Below, piece after piece: positions 34,100 to 45,515 of a stretch of 64,000 nt of DNA. Below the pieces are notes generated by a model that ran no database searches, had not been told where the DNA came from, and saw only the letters and a program-made list of their open reading frames with translations. Position 1 is the stretch's first letter, and every line of letters starts with the position of its first letter. Source of the stretch: Lomentospora prolificans (taxonomy: Eukaryota; Ascomycota; Sordariomycetes; Microascales; Microascaceae); contig JARFXM010000004.1 in NCBI GenBank assembly GCA_029532625.1, positions 3,038,001 through 3,102,000 on the forward strand, read 5' to 3'. Made by a program: the position numbers and the translations under genes.

Positions 34100-35300
34100 G
34101 CTCTGCTCTCCCTCCGACACTAGTACAACTTTATGCTCAAACCATTGCAGCGCCTTTGATCATCTCTCCTTGATTTTCTCAACGAATTGACCCATTCCCA
34201 TTGCAAGCCTCTAGGGACGATAGTCAGCTTCGTATTGTCCTGGGTCGTGCGTTTATTCATCGGCTCGCTCAATGAGCTCAAAGCACTCAATGACTTGTCA
34301 TCATGTTCTTCTGGTTCTTTAGAAGGATTGCGACCTCGAGGTGTCTTGAGGCATCTCTTCTCCGAATAAAGCCTTGAGCTCCTGAGGTGAAGGTTGAAGA
34401 TTAGTAGCAATGAATAACCATGATATCCTTGCATATATCCCTAAAAGTAGTAGCTACATTAGTAAATTATATCAGGTCTCTCCTACTAATCGTTCTAGCT
34501 CAGCCAAGCCAGTTTGTGGTCTTGTATTCTAAGAATATAAGGACACTCAAGAACACCTAAGACTACATTTACACTAGAATTTCGGCCTGCAGAGGGAGGG
34601 GGTACATACCGTTGGTGAGCTAGGATTGGTAGAGCGACTTTGGCTAGTTGGAGGGATAGTTAGTCCTTTTTTATCACATAGTAATGACTTGTGTAGGTAG
34701 GATATATATTCTTGATCCTGTGGATCTGAACAAGTCTTCCTACTAGTGTTCATCTTAATGATGTCTGTGATGAGCGTTGGTAATAGTGTGTTCTAAATGG
34801 GTAGCAATACCTGGACTTCACCATGATTCGGCTTTTGTTATTGTATTTGAGGTATTTCTCGAACCTCTGATACCAGGCTATCTAGCTTGGTTCCCAATTC
34901 TTAACCTTCTCTAATGATACTAAGGATTTTCTTGATTTATCTTTCATCAAAACCCTCCCAGTATTATCTTAGTGATACCCTTAAAGGGTTCCATTATACT
35001 GGATTCTTAGTACCTCTTGCGTGAAGATTTCCTATTAGATGATAATGTTGGGAAATATGATTTGAAGACTGCTGTAAACTGGCTCGCAAGACTTTACGCA
35101 ATACTTGAGCTTGATTTCTGACGGCTCGATGTTCCCGATGGCTCAGTTTAGGTCAACTGCCTCGACCCCAGAATTCTGTCGATGCGAGTTTCGTCAAAAT
35201 TGGTACCCCTTACACTAGCAACATATTGATATACTCTCACATGTGGGCTAGATCATCACCTAGTATACTCGTCTAGCGTATTGGTGGCATTCAAAGAGCA
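34100..35300 (-). mobile_element. AT-rich relic, probably a RIP-degraded retroelement fragment
   Basis: The stretch is visibly richer in A/T (TAG, CTAG, TATA, ATATAT) than its flanks. On the minus strand around 34395-34130 one frame reads protein-like text such as QELKALFGEEMPQDTSR, FVEKIKER and SKALQWFEHKVV, interrupted by TAA, TGA and TAG codons, most of which a single C-to-T change could have produced. Acidic, Gln-rich text of this kind resembles the gag region of fungal LTR elements, but I cannot name a family, and no LTR or target-site duplication was identified. Confidence 0.35.
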
Positions 35301-38300
35301 TGTAGGATCGTGGCCCCGGTCCGCCCTTCAATAAAGACAGAAAGAAGCACAGTCTCTTGCTGTCCTTGGCGAAGCGTCCTGGTGGTGAAGCTGCCTACTG
35401 CAGCTCCATCTCAGAAGGTGCCAAGGAGAGTGTTGCAGATGGCCTGTCCAGCAAAGTCGTTTGTCTGTCAAAGGCAACCTTCTCCTTGAGAGGAGTATCA
35501 CCTGAATTATGTGCTCGAATTCTGATTCTTCAGAACATCTTCGAGATATCAGCGGGGGCTTTGGCGGGTTAAGACCGGAACGATACCGTCATCTAACAAA
35601 CTAGCCAATAGAGGGCCCATGTGGAGCCTAGCCCTTCAAATGGGAATGAAAAAGCTAGTTCGACATAGGAATGATGCTTCGGTAGGGATTCCCCTGAGAA
35701 GAGTTCATGGCTTGTGAAACTATCTTCCAGTCCAAGGCTCCGTCCCGTAGGCTCATCCAGCTCTCTTGCCTGTTTCAAATCCAAAGAGTTGTTGATTCAC
35801 TCGATCGCTACGACGATGCCCGCCATCTTTGGCCATACTTTGGCTTCATATTGCTTGTTTCTTGCGGCGGTGCATAAAAGAACGCACGAGAAGAGAAAGG
35901 GCATCAGCGGAGCAGCCAGAATCTGGGTTTTGACTGATGCCGTGCTTTTCTCGAAGTTCGACGATGTGGTTTCAGGGATTCCAGGGCGTCCAAGTCGAAA
36001 TTCCGAGTTCAACTCGCACAATCCATCTTCGGTCAGTGGCACGGTGCCTTTCCTCTGAACGTCCACCAGACTGGCTTAACGAGCCAGTATTGCGCCCTCA
36101 TGGCTAACATCGCTTGCGGCTACAATCTTGCCACGGCCTCGGCTTTCTCAATGCCCCTTGCGTCTTTCTTGGATGATATCACGTCTTCCCATAAGAGCTA
36201 TCTGCACCTATATGGTAGAGGATGAACGGAATCTGAGCGTTAGTGTCTCTACCCTGCGCAACTCTCGTCGCCAATGAAGGGGCACTCGGGTAGATGGCCG
36301 CCATGGAGACATCGGACCGCAATTTCTACCCGACTACCCGCATCGATGTTGCAAATCCAAGCTGTCTACGACATAACAGGTACCCCACCGAGATCATGGT
36401 GATGATGAATTCTCACCCTGGGACACTCTCTTTACAACTCATCATCGTTAGTCACGTAGTATGGTTAATGAATGGTGCTTATACGAAGGTATTGGTCAAG
36501 ATCAAGGCCGGATGCGTCTTTTCCGCGCCCGCACTCACGGTTCCAGTCAATGAACCAATGAGATTCAGCGCAAATGGTGATTATTTTCAAACCAGAAGCA
36601 ATAAGGCAGGTCTACGTACATATTCCATAGTGGTTGCTCCCGTTCGGACTCAGAGCATGCATTCCCGATGATGCATCCAGAGATCATATAATATTATGCT
36701 ACCGAGGGATAGCGGCCCAGGAATGACTTGATATAAAATGGTTGAGCCCCTTCGCGAGGCGTCCTACCTCACCGCGCGCTGTCCTCATCGACACGGGCTG
36801 AGCTCTAGACTGTTCGCTTCTATGATCTTGCGCTGTTGGTGCGATTTTATCCTTTTTCACCAGCTTGGGCTTCTGAACCATCGTGCCAATGCCAAGATGG
36901 ACCTCCAGCCCTGATCCACATGCAGCATGGCGATCTGCGCGTTTCGCCCACCTCCAGTGTGCTTAGACTACTTAGCGCCGCTGGTGCTGACCGTAGTTAT
37001 TGACCTAATGCCAGCAACGCCAGCAAGAATGGATATTGATCACTGTTTTCCGCAATGGGCACAGTCTTTGATCATAACGGATCAGTGGGGTTTGCAGCTG
37101 AGAGCTGCTGGGCCGAAGGCACAAATGCCAGTACAGGCCCCCTGCATAAGTCTTATCCACTGGGTTGGAACATCTTTTCCAAATGCGCCATGAAATTGAC
37201 CGAGACCTACTTCGTAGCATTGGGTAGAGCTCCCCACACAAAAAAAGCGATCGGCATTGGAGAGATCCTCTCAGTTCATGCAAGGGGAGCCCTGGTATAA
37301 AAGACCCGAGAAATGCTACTCGTCGTCTTGCGAAATACAGTGGCAAACATGTGCGTTTCGATATTTTGCAATTCACTCGACTGAACGACCAGAACCCACG
37401 AGGTTGTTGTCTGTGGAGAAGGTAAAAAAAAGCAATGGTTCAATACTCGTTCCTGGTATCAGTCCGAGTCCCGAGGTCTCGTCCCGGGAGACGGGCAGGT
37501 CTCACAAGGCTCTCTCTGAGCTAGAATGCCTGGCACAGAAGGGGGCTGAGGTGATGTTCTGGTCTGTGCTGTATTAGCGCGCGCCACTCGATCCTGTAAC
37601 AAACAAGCCGAGCAATAATATTAAACTCGACTAGCTCTCCCTCTCTTTAACAAGCAATAACCTTGGACGCAATGGGTAAGACAAAAAGAATACATAAGAG
37701 AGAATCCCATGCTCTTTTCCACCTCGGCGACGGCTCCAGGGCTGTGGATGTTCCTGGAGCAGTTTTTCTGCTCGGGTGTACTTCCCCATCTCAAGTAGCG
37801 GTACGTATTCTGGGGTTATCCGTGGGATGGTCATACGAGAGCAATTTGCTGGGGTCGCTCATTCCCTCCAACGCTGTCCCTTGCTGGGCCTCGTGCACAC
37901 GGAAAGAGGCAGGGAGGAAGAGGGAGTTTGAAGGGAAAGGAAAGAGGAATGGATCCATTGCCGTGCCATAAAGTTGAGCGATGTATCCTGGACATGTTCT
38001 ATCCGTAGTGGACATCAATTGGTGTCTATTTACTCGCACCTGCTTATGCACACGACATTCAAGGCTCCCAAGGGAGAGATATTAACTCGTTCTGATCACT
38101 TTGTTTCCCAATTGCCGTGTCATAAAAGTTGAGCTATCCTCAATGTGTTCTAGTGCACGTCAATCGATATGGATCCATCCACTCGCATCTACTGATTCAA
38201 CGAAATTCGAGGCTCTCAAGGGAGAGATATTCACCCGTTCCGATGACTTTGTTATCGATCGGGACTGAGCGCTGCGCTTCTACTTGTAAATCAAGGCCCC

Positions 38301-39427
38301 GAGATGACGGCAAAAATCACTCTGCTCAGACCTTTTCGCCTGGTCATCCCGAGTTGCCATGAGCGGAGTGCAACTTCCAGCAGTGGACCTGGATTTGCTA
38401 TTAGGAGACCGGCATCATCACGTCCACTCTTAGTAGTGATCATTTGGCGCTACTACTCCCGACTCCGTCCTTGACCTCATTTTGCCCGAAAATTAATACC
38501 TCTCTTTTGCGCAGGGAATCACGGTTACATCCAAGACAGGGGCCCGTCTGGCACGAACTGCTGTGGCTGGCATGCGTGGGTGGTCTCAACTTTGGTACGG
38601 GGAATCTTACTTTCTCAAGGTTGGCCCCTGGCCGCCCTCCCAAGGCCCCTCACAGGTCTTGAACCGTCACGCAAACGATGGGCTCGACATTTCGCTTCCC
38701 GGTCTAGGCCTGGGTTATTGGCGCAACGCCGTCAGCCATTGTCCGGCTTCGTTCGCCCCTTCATTACGGCTTGCGTGTGAATGTTGTCAGCTAACATCTG
38801 CTGCGAGCCACTCCCCTGTCCCTCCTTGCTTTCCCGCGTGGCTGTCTCTCATCGTTGATCCCAGCGACCAGGTCTCGCCAGAAGTCTCCTCATAATAACT
38901 TCAGGGATGTTCACATATGTATCTGTGCACCTCCTCTCTTCCTTACTTGTAGATCCCTGCTCTTTCGTTTCTATCTTCACCTGGCTCTTTTTCCCTTTCT
39001 TCTTTTGTTTACTATGCTCTAAGGAAATTTGACCCTTTTCAATTCGCGGTGGCTCGAGGCCAGAAACCATCCCGTCTGGAATCTTCTTTCATTCCCTGGT
39101 TTCCAAACTTCATGTTACACGGCTACGAATGCCGTTGGCTGCCAAAGCAAAATCGCGACGTACCTCATTCCTCCCTTTCGAAAGCCCCATCTTCAGTGTA
39201 CCCTCTGGTTTCATCGGCCCATCCCACCCCTTCAAGGACCTCGACCACCCGTTGCGACAGTACATTGCTGGCGTCTGCGCACCGCTAATTGACTGCGACC
39301 GGACCGAGGGCTCTGCACGGCCCAGCACCAGCCCAGCACCAGGCGCTAACCTGCAAAAAGCCAAAGTAAAGCTACCCAGGTTTCTACATAATCTGGACGG
39401 GGCCGCTCCCACCATCGATTAGCTCGG
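35301..39427. other. Gene-poor interval with tandem duplication; leader of the 39.4-kb gene at its end
   Basis: Frames of 60-125 codons occur but none shows a domain. A diverged tandem duplication lies at 37957-38253. From about 38920 to 39020 the plus strand is pyrimidine-rich (CTCTCTTCCTTACTTG, TTTTTCCCTTTCTTC), a likely core promoter or leader for the gene at 39428; a 97-codon upstream frame (39129-39422) ends just before that start. Confidence 0.4.
37957..38253. repeat. Diverged direct tandem duplication, two ~145-bp units
   Basis: Unit 1 (about 37957-38105) and unit 2 (about 38111-38253) share the same order of blocks: ATTGCCGTG-CATAAA-GTTGAGC, then TGTTCTA, CGTCAAT/ATCAATT, ACTCGCA, ACATTCAAGGCTC versus AAATTCGAGGCTC, AAGGGAGAGATATT, and CTTTGTT at the end. 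Many differences are transitions. No coding frame runs through both units. Confidence 0.8.
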
Positions 39428-41836
39428 ATGTTGCCCAACCTTCGCAACGACAGCGTGCCAGACCCCGAGCTCGAAGCCGCTTCCTACACGAACTCTAGCG
39501 AAGCGACGGCAGTCTCGGACCTGTCAACGGCCATATCTGTCCCGTCGCCCGCTTCGTCGGGCTCGCCCCTCCCGTTCTCGGTCTATCCACCGGCGAGGGC
39601 GAGGTCAGCATCCCATTCGGGGTCCGCGCGGAAACGTGCACTCTTTCGGGCAAGGTCCTCCTCTAGCTTACTCGATGAGTTCTTTCGACATCCTGAGCGT
39701 AGAGCCGTATGGCAAGGCACTGAAGAGCTAGTCTGTCACGAACAAGCCAGGAAAATGGAAAGCCGCCAGGTCATTGGCGACCTGGTCGACTTTCTGCGAA
39801 ACCATGAGCCGCCTCCCGACAATTTTATGTCGATTCCCGAGGGGAAGGATGCGCCAGAGAGGGGAAGATGGCCACGACTGAAACCGCTTGTCTCACGGCG
39901 CAGCAAGTCTGCACCTAAGAAACCCGTACCCATTCGCCTCCCCGATAGTGCTGTTGCCGGCACCACGATCGGCGGCCATCGCCACATCGCAATCTCCATC
40001 CCCGTCGAATTCTCCCCCTTTGGCCCAAACGACAGGTCTCAGTACCCAGTATATTCAAAGGACGCTGAATATCGATCAGAAGCTGATTCAGTCATGAGGT
40101 ATACCGATAGCAGAGGCGTCGTGACCGTCCTGCGTACGGTGTCAGAAAGTCGAGAGCCTGGCATCGCGGACGGCTCCATCACTCGCCCCCGCAGATTCTA
40201 TTCCCCTGTCTCTGTAACCACCGAACCTCTACCGCCCCAACTTACCAGATCACAATCCTTGAATGAAAGCGGCCACACCCCCCGCGATTACTATACTGCC
40301 AGTTTACCGCCAGCCCCTCTGTCTCAGCCTAGATCTTGTGACCTTCACATCACAGCACAGAGACCGAGCACTGGCGGCATAGCACGACATAGCTCTACAA
40401 CGGGGACCCAATCAAGCTCTAGTGGCACGACGCAGACCCCTATATTAAATCCCCCTCCCATCTCAGCTTCTGCTCCGTCCTCACCGCGGCCTCAGCAGCG
40501 GGCTCGGCGGTGGAGCGTGTTCCCCCCCCAACGGCTAGGTCCTTCTGAGTCAATTGACGGTGTTTTGTACGGAAAAAGACGTCAGCACAATTCTTCGTCT
40601 GTGCCACAACCGCTCGCTCGAGCAGCTACTTTCTCGGGGCGCTCCAGATCCAACACGGCAAATACGGCAGGCTCGACCGTTAGCGATTCCACTGGTACGA
40701 AAGTCAATGTCGCAAAGGTCATGCCCATGATCCGAGTTTCTGGCTCCGCACGAAACTCGGCTTCAGATTTGAGGTCTCTCGCCCGTAGCGCGGCTGACAT
40801 GCAGGAAGTCAATGTTATCACGAGCAACCCCCTCGAATCTCCTTTGGAAACCCCACCTCTTTCGGCCAAATCCCTAAGCGACTCGAGACGGTCCCGACGG
40901 GAGAAGGTTCGGGCGAAAAAGAAGAAAGACATCGAGGCATCCAGAGTATCTAGGGAGAGCAGGAAATTCGAGTCAGAGGAGGGATCATTATATCGGAGCT
41001 CATCGGCCGCTCCTAGTGAGACGTCTCATTCTCATGTCGATGACTCTGATTTGGACTCTCCCGCTCTTGCACGCCTTCTTGCTCGGCAGCCGTCCATGTC
41101 CCCTGTCATTGTAGTTGCTAATGTCGAGCCATCTACTCCTCCCGGAGAGCCGTCGGTTGCGCCGAGCATCCCATCCTCCGCGCCAACAAGCCCTCCTCAG
41201 ACCCCGCTCACTGCTGAGAGCTTTACACCTCCACAAACTCCTCGAGGAAGATCACCCGCTCGCAGGACGCCCCTCGAAGTACCCCTTGATCGTGTCTCCT
41301 TATCTCGTCGCCGAGAGTGGAGACAAGCCCGTGAGGCTCAAGCAAAGGCCAAACTCCGACCTATCAATGGGCGGACGCCGATTTCCCCCTCGCGCTTGCC
41401 GACGACTAGCCGAAGTATCCCCTCTTTCGCCGAAGAGCGCATGTGTGAAATGGAGCGCAGAATGAAGCGCCTTGAGCGTAGCGGCGACATGTGGCTTCAC
41501 GCCATTGTACCCGTACTCGACAGCCTCAATCGTACGCTCGTAATGATTCAGGATGAGCGCCGTTTCATTGGTGAAAGTGAGAACGCTGAAAAGGATCAAA
41601 AGGATGGGAAATACCCGCGCCTTACAAGGCGAAGCACCCTGAACGAGAAAGCGCTACTTGACCTAAAGCGTATGGAAAAGGGTGGGATTGAAGCCGATGA
41701 TGTTCGCAAGGGAAGCGGATTAGATGCCTTGGAGCCTCTGATGAGAGAGTTGCAGCAGGCTGCCACCCTCCCTAACCATGCTCCGAAGCCCGCAGAGAAG
41801 CCAATGCAGTTGGTTGAGGCCGAGCCTACGGAATAG
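39428..41836 (+). CDS. Large disordered protein with C-terminal coiled coil, function unknown
   Basis: A single-exon frame of 802 residues with start context CGGATGTT and stop TAG 41834-41836. Composition is Ser/Pro/Arg-rich throughout, with many SP/TP motifs. The only structured parts appear to be a short helical segment near residues 80-120 (SSSLLDEFFRHPERRAVW, ELVCHEQARKMESRQVIGDL), a GHRHIAISIPVEFSPFG patch near residue 180, and a C-terminal helix (about 655-705, EERMCEMERRMKRLERSGD, then MWLHAIVPVLDSLNRTLVM) likely to form a coiled coil. I do not recognise a family. Third-position GC preference and the long open frame support it being real. It is probably a scaffold or cytoskeleton-associated protein, but that is only inference from composition. 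Confidence 0.8.
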   Translation: MLPNLRNDSVPDPELEAASYTNSSEATAVSDLSTAISVPSPASSGSPLPFSVYPPARARSASHSGSARKRALFRARSSSSLLDEFFRHPERRAVWQGTEELVCHEQARKMESRQVIGDLVDFLRNHEPPPDNFMSIPEGKDAPERGRWPRLKPLVSRRSKSAPKKPVPIRLPDSAVAGTTIGGHRHIAISIPVEFSPFGPNDRSQYPVYSKDAEYRSEADSVMRYTDSRGVVTVLRTVSESREPGIADGSITRPRRFYSPVSVTTEPLPPQLTRSQSLNESGHTPRDYYTASLPPAPLSQPRSCDLHITAQRPSTGGIARHSSTTGTQSSSSGTTQTPILNPPPISASAPSSPRPQQRARRWSVFPPQRLGPSESIDGVLYGKRRQHNSSSVPQPLARAATFSGRSRSNTANTAGSTVSDSTGTKVNVAKVMPMIRVSGSARNSASDLRSLARSAADMQEVNVITSNPLESPLETPPLSAKSLSDSRRSRREKVRAKKKKDIEASRVSRESRKFESEEGSLYRSSSAAPSETSHSHVDDSDLDSPALARLLARQPSMSPVIVVANVEPSTPPGEPSVAPSIPSSAPTSPPQTPLTAESFTPPQTPRGRSPARRTPLEVPLDRVSLSRRREWRQAREAQAKAKLRPINGRTPISPSRLPTTSRSIPSFAEERMCEMERRMKRLERSGDMWLHAIVPVLDSLNRTLVMIQDERRFIGESENAEKDQKDGKYPRLTRRSTLNEKALLDLKRMEKGGIEADDVRKGSGLDALEPLMRELQQAATLPNHAPKPAEKPMQLVEAEPTE

Positions 41837-42574
41837 AGAGAAGGGAAGTGTGAACGGGAAGTAGAAAGAGAAAGGCCAGGAACAACCAAAGAAAAAGGGA
41901 AAAAAAAGGAGGGGAAGAGAGCTGGGCGTGTTTTAAAAAAGAAAACGTATACCCTGGGGTTATATTAGACTTGGGCACGGCCCGAAGCGCCCTGGCGCAC
42001 TTTTGGGGATGATGACAATCGCGCAACCGCAAACCATCCCGCCGTTCTTTATCAACTCAAGCAGGCTAAATTGTACATAGACGACCATAATACCAATAAT
42101 CTTCTTTGTATCAATCTGCTTTCCCGTCCCAGATATTGGTTATAGCATGGCCCCATCATCATGAAATGTAAGCTACGACTGATGGGGCGCTACTACAAAC
42201 CTTAAACCAAGACGCACCCGCCCCATGTCTTATATCACTGCCAAAGGAGGCGTAGTTCAAGGAACTTGGGTATAATTCAGGGGCAAGAGGGACGACTGGT
42301 GTCTATAGTCAATGATAAAAGGGGAAAAAGGCTCGAATGCGTCAAACAAAAGTAGAAAGCGACGAAAGTAGTTCCCGTTTCCTCTTGGGTCGAGCTCATT
42401 ACAGAAAAAAAGACCCTTTCCTCTCTCCCCCCCTTTTCTCCCCCAAACCCGCCGCCACGGCGTTGCAAGAAGCCAGAATTCCCACGTCTAAAGTGCGGCC
42501 AGTATCTCAAAGCTGAACTCTAGCTGCCTTTTTTGCCGTTTCGTCTCCTCGTATCCTTCTGGCCCAGGAACCTC
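41837..42574. other. Convergent 3' flanks
   Basis: Purine-rich runs (GAAAAAGGGAAAAAAAAGGAGGGG near 41890) and AT-rich sequence; no gene. A CCCCCCC/TTTTCTC stretch near 42425 belongs to the CHS5 3' side. Confidence 0.5.
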
Positions 42575-43855
42575 TCAAAGCTCGACTTCCTGGAAGGAAG
42601 CGCCATCGGGAGAGACGGCGGGCTTTGACTGCGCCGAACCGTTCCCGTTCGTCTCTGCTGCGTCATCGCCTTCTTCGCTTGATAAGTTCCCTCCTGTCGA
42701 GGGGCTGAGCGCTGCCGGTCGTATGGCGACTTTTTGGGCATCCTTCTCTTCTACCCTCATTTTCTGCTCGGCCGCTGACTGGGAAATGGTTTTGGGTTCC
42801 TCTGCTTCGTCATCGGAGTCATCGGACACCGACGAGGCCGTCGCCTTCTCGTCTTGCGCCGCGCTCTTGGCCTCGGACTCTGACGCAGTGGGCACAGCCG
42901 GTAGGTCTTTTTGGGCTGGGGGGGACTGGGGGGGCGCAGGGTTCGGCGTAGGGGCAGTGGTTTCGATCGGGCCGGGGCGCATTGCGTCGAGGTAGAACTT
43001 GGTCACACCCAGGATGCGGCCGTTCTGCTCGCAAGCCGTCACCCACTCCGGCCTCACGACGGGGATATTGTTCTCGACAGCCTTTTCCCACGCGATGCCC
43101 CTGCCCTCGGTGGTGACGAAGTGCGTGGTATCGATGCGTACGCTGTCCGTCATCTTGGCACCGATCCTCTCCACGGCCTCGACGAGGTTCTCCCTGACGG
43201 AGGCGGGCAGGACGCCAGTCGTGATGGTGATGCCGCTGAGGTCGGTCATCTTGTGGGTGCGCACGGCGACCTTTTCGGAGCTGTAGGTGCCGGCGGTGGT
43301 GCGCAGGACGAGGTGGAAGGTGTACTCGGTGTCGACGGCGAGGCCGGAGATCTTGGTGCTGTGCATCTCACGGGGGCGGGGGATGTTGCCGGCCTTTTGG
43401 CCGTTGCGGTAGAGGGCCAGAGAGATGAGGTCGGCGGTGGCTAGCTCGATGGGGTCCCACTCGAGAACGACGCTCGTCTGGGTGGCATTGAGGCAGCGGA
43501 GCTGGGGGCGGGAGGGCTCTGTGGCGCCGAAGGAGGAGAGGATGTGGTCTTGGAGGGATTGGAAGGCGAGGTCGGCAGCGCGCTCGGAGGCCAAGTTGCG
43601 GGAAACGGCGATTTCGACGATGCTGCCGGAGGAGATGTTGGGAGGCAGGAGGATGGAGGGGAATTCGATCTGGAAGGGTAGAGGTTAGCTTGTGAGACAT
43701 GAGACGAGCTAACCGTGATGGCAAGGAGAGGAGATGGAGCGACAATCAAAGAAGCAGAGATCCCAGAACAGCAGGAGACATACCAGGCGCTTGTCAGGCG
43801 TGAGGAGCACCGTCACGCCGGCGTCGACCTTGCCGACCGTGAGGGAGACGAGCAT
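42575..43855 (-). CDS. CHS5: Chs5, exomer scaffold (FN3 and BRCT domains)
   Basis: Two exons, 43855-43784 and 43669-42575, encode 388 residues. MLVSLTVGKVDAGVTVLL begins the N-terminal dimerisation segment, continuing IEFPSILLPPNISSGSIV. Residues about 75-165 form the FN3 domain (CLNATQTSVVLEWDPIELA, GLAVDTEYTFHL), and about 165-255 the BRCT domain (GITITTGVLPAS, IDTTHFVTTEGRG, IPVVRPEWVTACEQN, GVTKFYLDA). This order is diagnostic of Chs5. The rest is an acidic Ser/Glu/Ala tail, shorter than in yeast (671 aa). Chs5 with ChAP partners forms exomer, which exports cargo such as chitin synthase Chs3 from the trans-Golgi to the cell surface. The intron has a CTAAC branch and CCTTCCAG acceptor. Confidence 0.93.
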
Positions 43856-44464
43856 TCTCGTCGAGATAAGTCTGGGTGGGGCTAGGAAAAAGGGTCGATT
43901 GAGACAGGAGGGGTTGCGATCGTGAGGCGTGGAGTGGAAAGCGAAGCTATTGTCGTTCGGTAATAGGGACCAAGGTGCGATGGGCGGCAGCGCGGTGACG
44001 TTGTGAGTTGGGCGAATTGCACATGGGCTTTTTGCGACAGGAGGTGGTTGGAATGGACGAGACGACGTAAGAGGTAATCTAGGAAAGGTGGTTGATAGGT
44101 CATTGGTTTGTGCATATACCCGCTATTAGGATTTCTGCATCGACCACCTCAGACCTCACCCAAATGGCCACAGCTACCGAACCTGCTGGCACCCAACTCC
44201 ATGAAAGTTGCCTTTAAAACTGCACAATCAATCGACACCTGAATTCTGTAGCTTCTAATAAACCGCCAATAGTCAGGGGTATCACCTCTATAACTATATG
44301 CTCGGGGACTCGCCTTCTATCGCATTAGTTGGCGCGACTTTATGAGCCGAAGCTCATAGCGCGAGGCCACGCAAGAAATGGGCTAAGCTAGTAGTACATG
44401 ATTATGGGACTGAAAAGTATAAAAATACAATATTTACACGTGTGAGAGCCGTTCTGGGCCAAGG
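43856..44464. other. CHS5 promoter and downstream flank of the 44.5-kb gene
   Basis: No gene. AT-rich near 44400 (AAAAATACAATATTTACACG), likely the 3' end of the neighbouring minus-strand gene. Confidence 0.5.
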
Positions 44465-45181
44465 CTATCGACGGCTCGAGAAGCCTTTCACGGACCTAAT
44501 GATCTCTCTTCCGACCTCCAAACATTGGTCGCGAGTCATGCTCATGACGGCGACCGGGTCTTTCACCGTGACTGATATGGTCCCCATTAACGGTGAAGTG
44601 GATCGTTTCTTCTGGACCGGCCCATTGTCCTCCGCGCTCGGGTCACCGACTTTGCCATCCACGCCATAGCCAAGTTCAAGGAGAGCGGCGTGAATGGCCT
44701 GCCGTATCCGGCGCCTGGAGAAGTTGCGCACAACGGGTTTCACGTCGTACGACCCGAGGATGTGGATCCACAGAGGCTCGTCCATCTTTTCCTCGTACCG
44801 GTAAAGCCAGTAGGCTGTCAGGGGATGCTCAAAGCCTGTGAAGTACTGAGGCATGTGGTAGGGGCGAAAGGTGCGACGGGGCGAGTAGCTGAACTGCAAG
44901 ACGCTAGCGGCCACCGACTTGAGCTTCTTCCTCTTGAGTTCTTTTGGCAAGGCCACGTCATGTGCCTGTAGCCAGTGATAGACTGCGGGGACGAGGTTGT
45001 CGGGGCCTCTTGGGAACTTCTGCGTTGGGTAGAATACAGAAGCCGATGGGCGCGGCAACCCGGGACGGCGAGGAGAGGCAGAGCCATAAGACCGCGTTAA
45101 GAAGGTCGTAGAGAGCTCATGCGGGATAAATTTTGTTGATCGAGGTGCCCGCCAGACTCGGCCGAGCACCTCAAGGACCAT
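44465..45181 (-). CDS. Hypothetical protein, possibly mitochondrial
   Basis: Single-exon frame of 238 residues, ATG at 45181. The N-terminus (RVWRAPRSTKFIPHELSTTF, LTRSYGSASPRR) is Arg/Ser-rich and free of acidic residues over its first 20 positions except Glu4, consistent with a mitochondrial targeting sequence. The body has aromatic-rich segments (FYPTQKFPRGPDNLVPAVYHW, RTFRPYHMPQYFTGFEHPL, WLYRYEEKMDEPLW) and a basic C-terminus. I do not recognise a family; such proteins in fungi are often listed as required for respiratory growth or simply hypothetical. Location is an inference. Confidence 0.7.
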   Translation of the reverse strand: MVLEVLGRVWRAPRSTKFIPHELSTTFLTRSYGSASPRRPGLPRPSASVFYPTQKFPRGPDNLVPAVYHWLQAHDVALPKELKRKKLKSVAASVLQFSYSPRRTFRPYHMPQYFTGFEHPLTAYWLYRYEEKMDEPLWIHILGSYDVKPVVRNFSRRRIRQAIHAALLELGYGVDGKVGDPSAEDNGPVQKKRSTSPLMGTISVTVKDPVAVMSMTRDQCLEVGREIIRSVKGFSSRR

Positions 45182-45515
45182 TGTAATAAAGAGAGAAGGT
45201 CTGGAGGTGTTGGGATATCAATGGCATACTGAGGATAGAGACTTGTTGCTGAATGTTGTGAGCTGATTCGGGCCGTAGCCGGCCCAACATTGGAGAGGGA
45301 GGGGTAGACGGAAGCCTAGAGTGCTAGGTGCATCTCAAAGGCGTCGACTAATGAACCTTTTTGTGGCCTCAGTTCTTTCACCGAGAATAGCTCTCTGGTG
45401 TGCTCGCCTGGTGTGCCCGTAGTCCTCCCAAGTCACAAAAATGAAGGCTCAGAGCCGTGGCGAACTGGACAAAGAATTTTGCTTACATAAGCCTGCATTC
45501 CCTGGGCTGGCGACA

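Noticed and set aside
42911..43444. 177-codon plus-strand frame
   Set aside because: Antisense of the Chs5 FN3/BRCT region; high-GC third positions produce open antisense frames.
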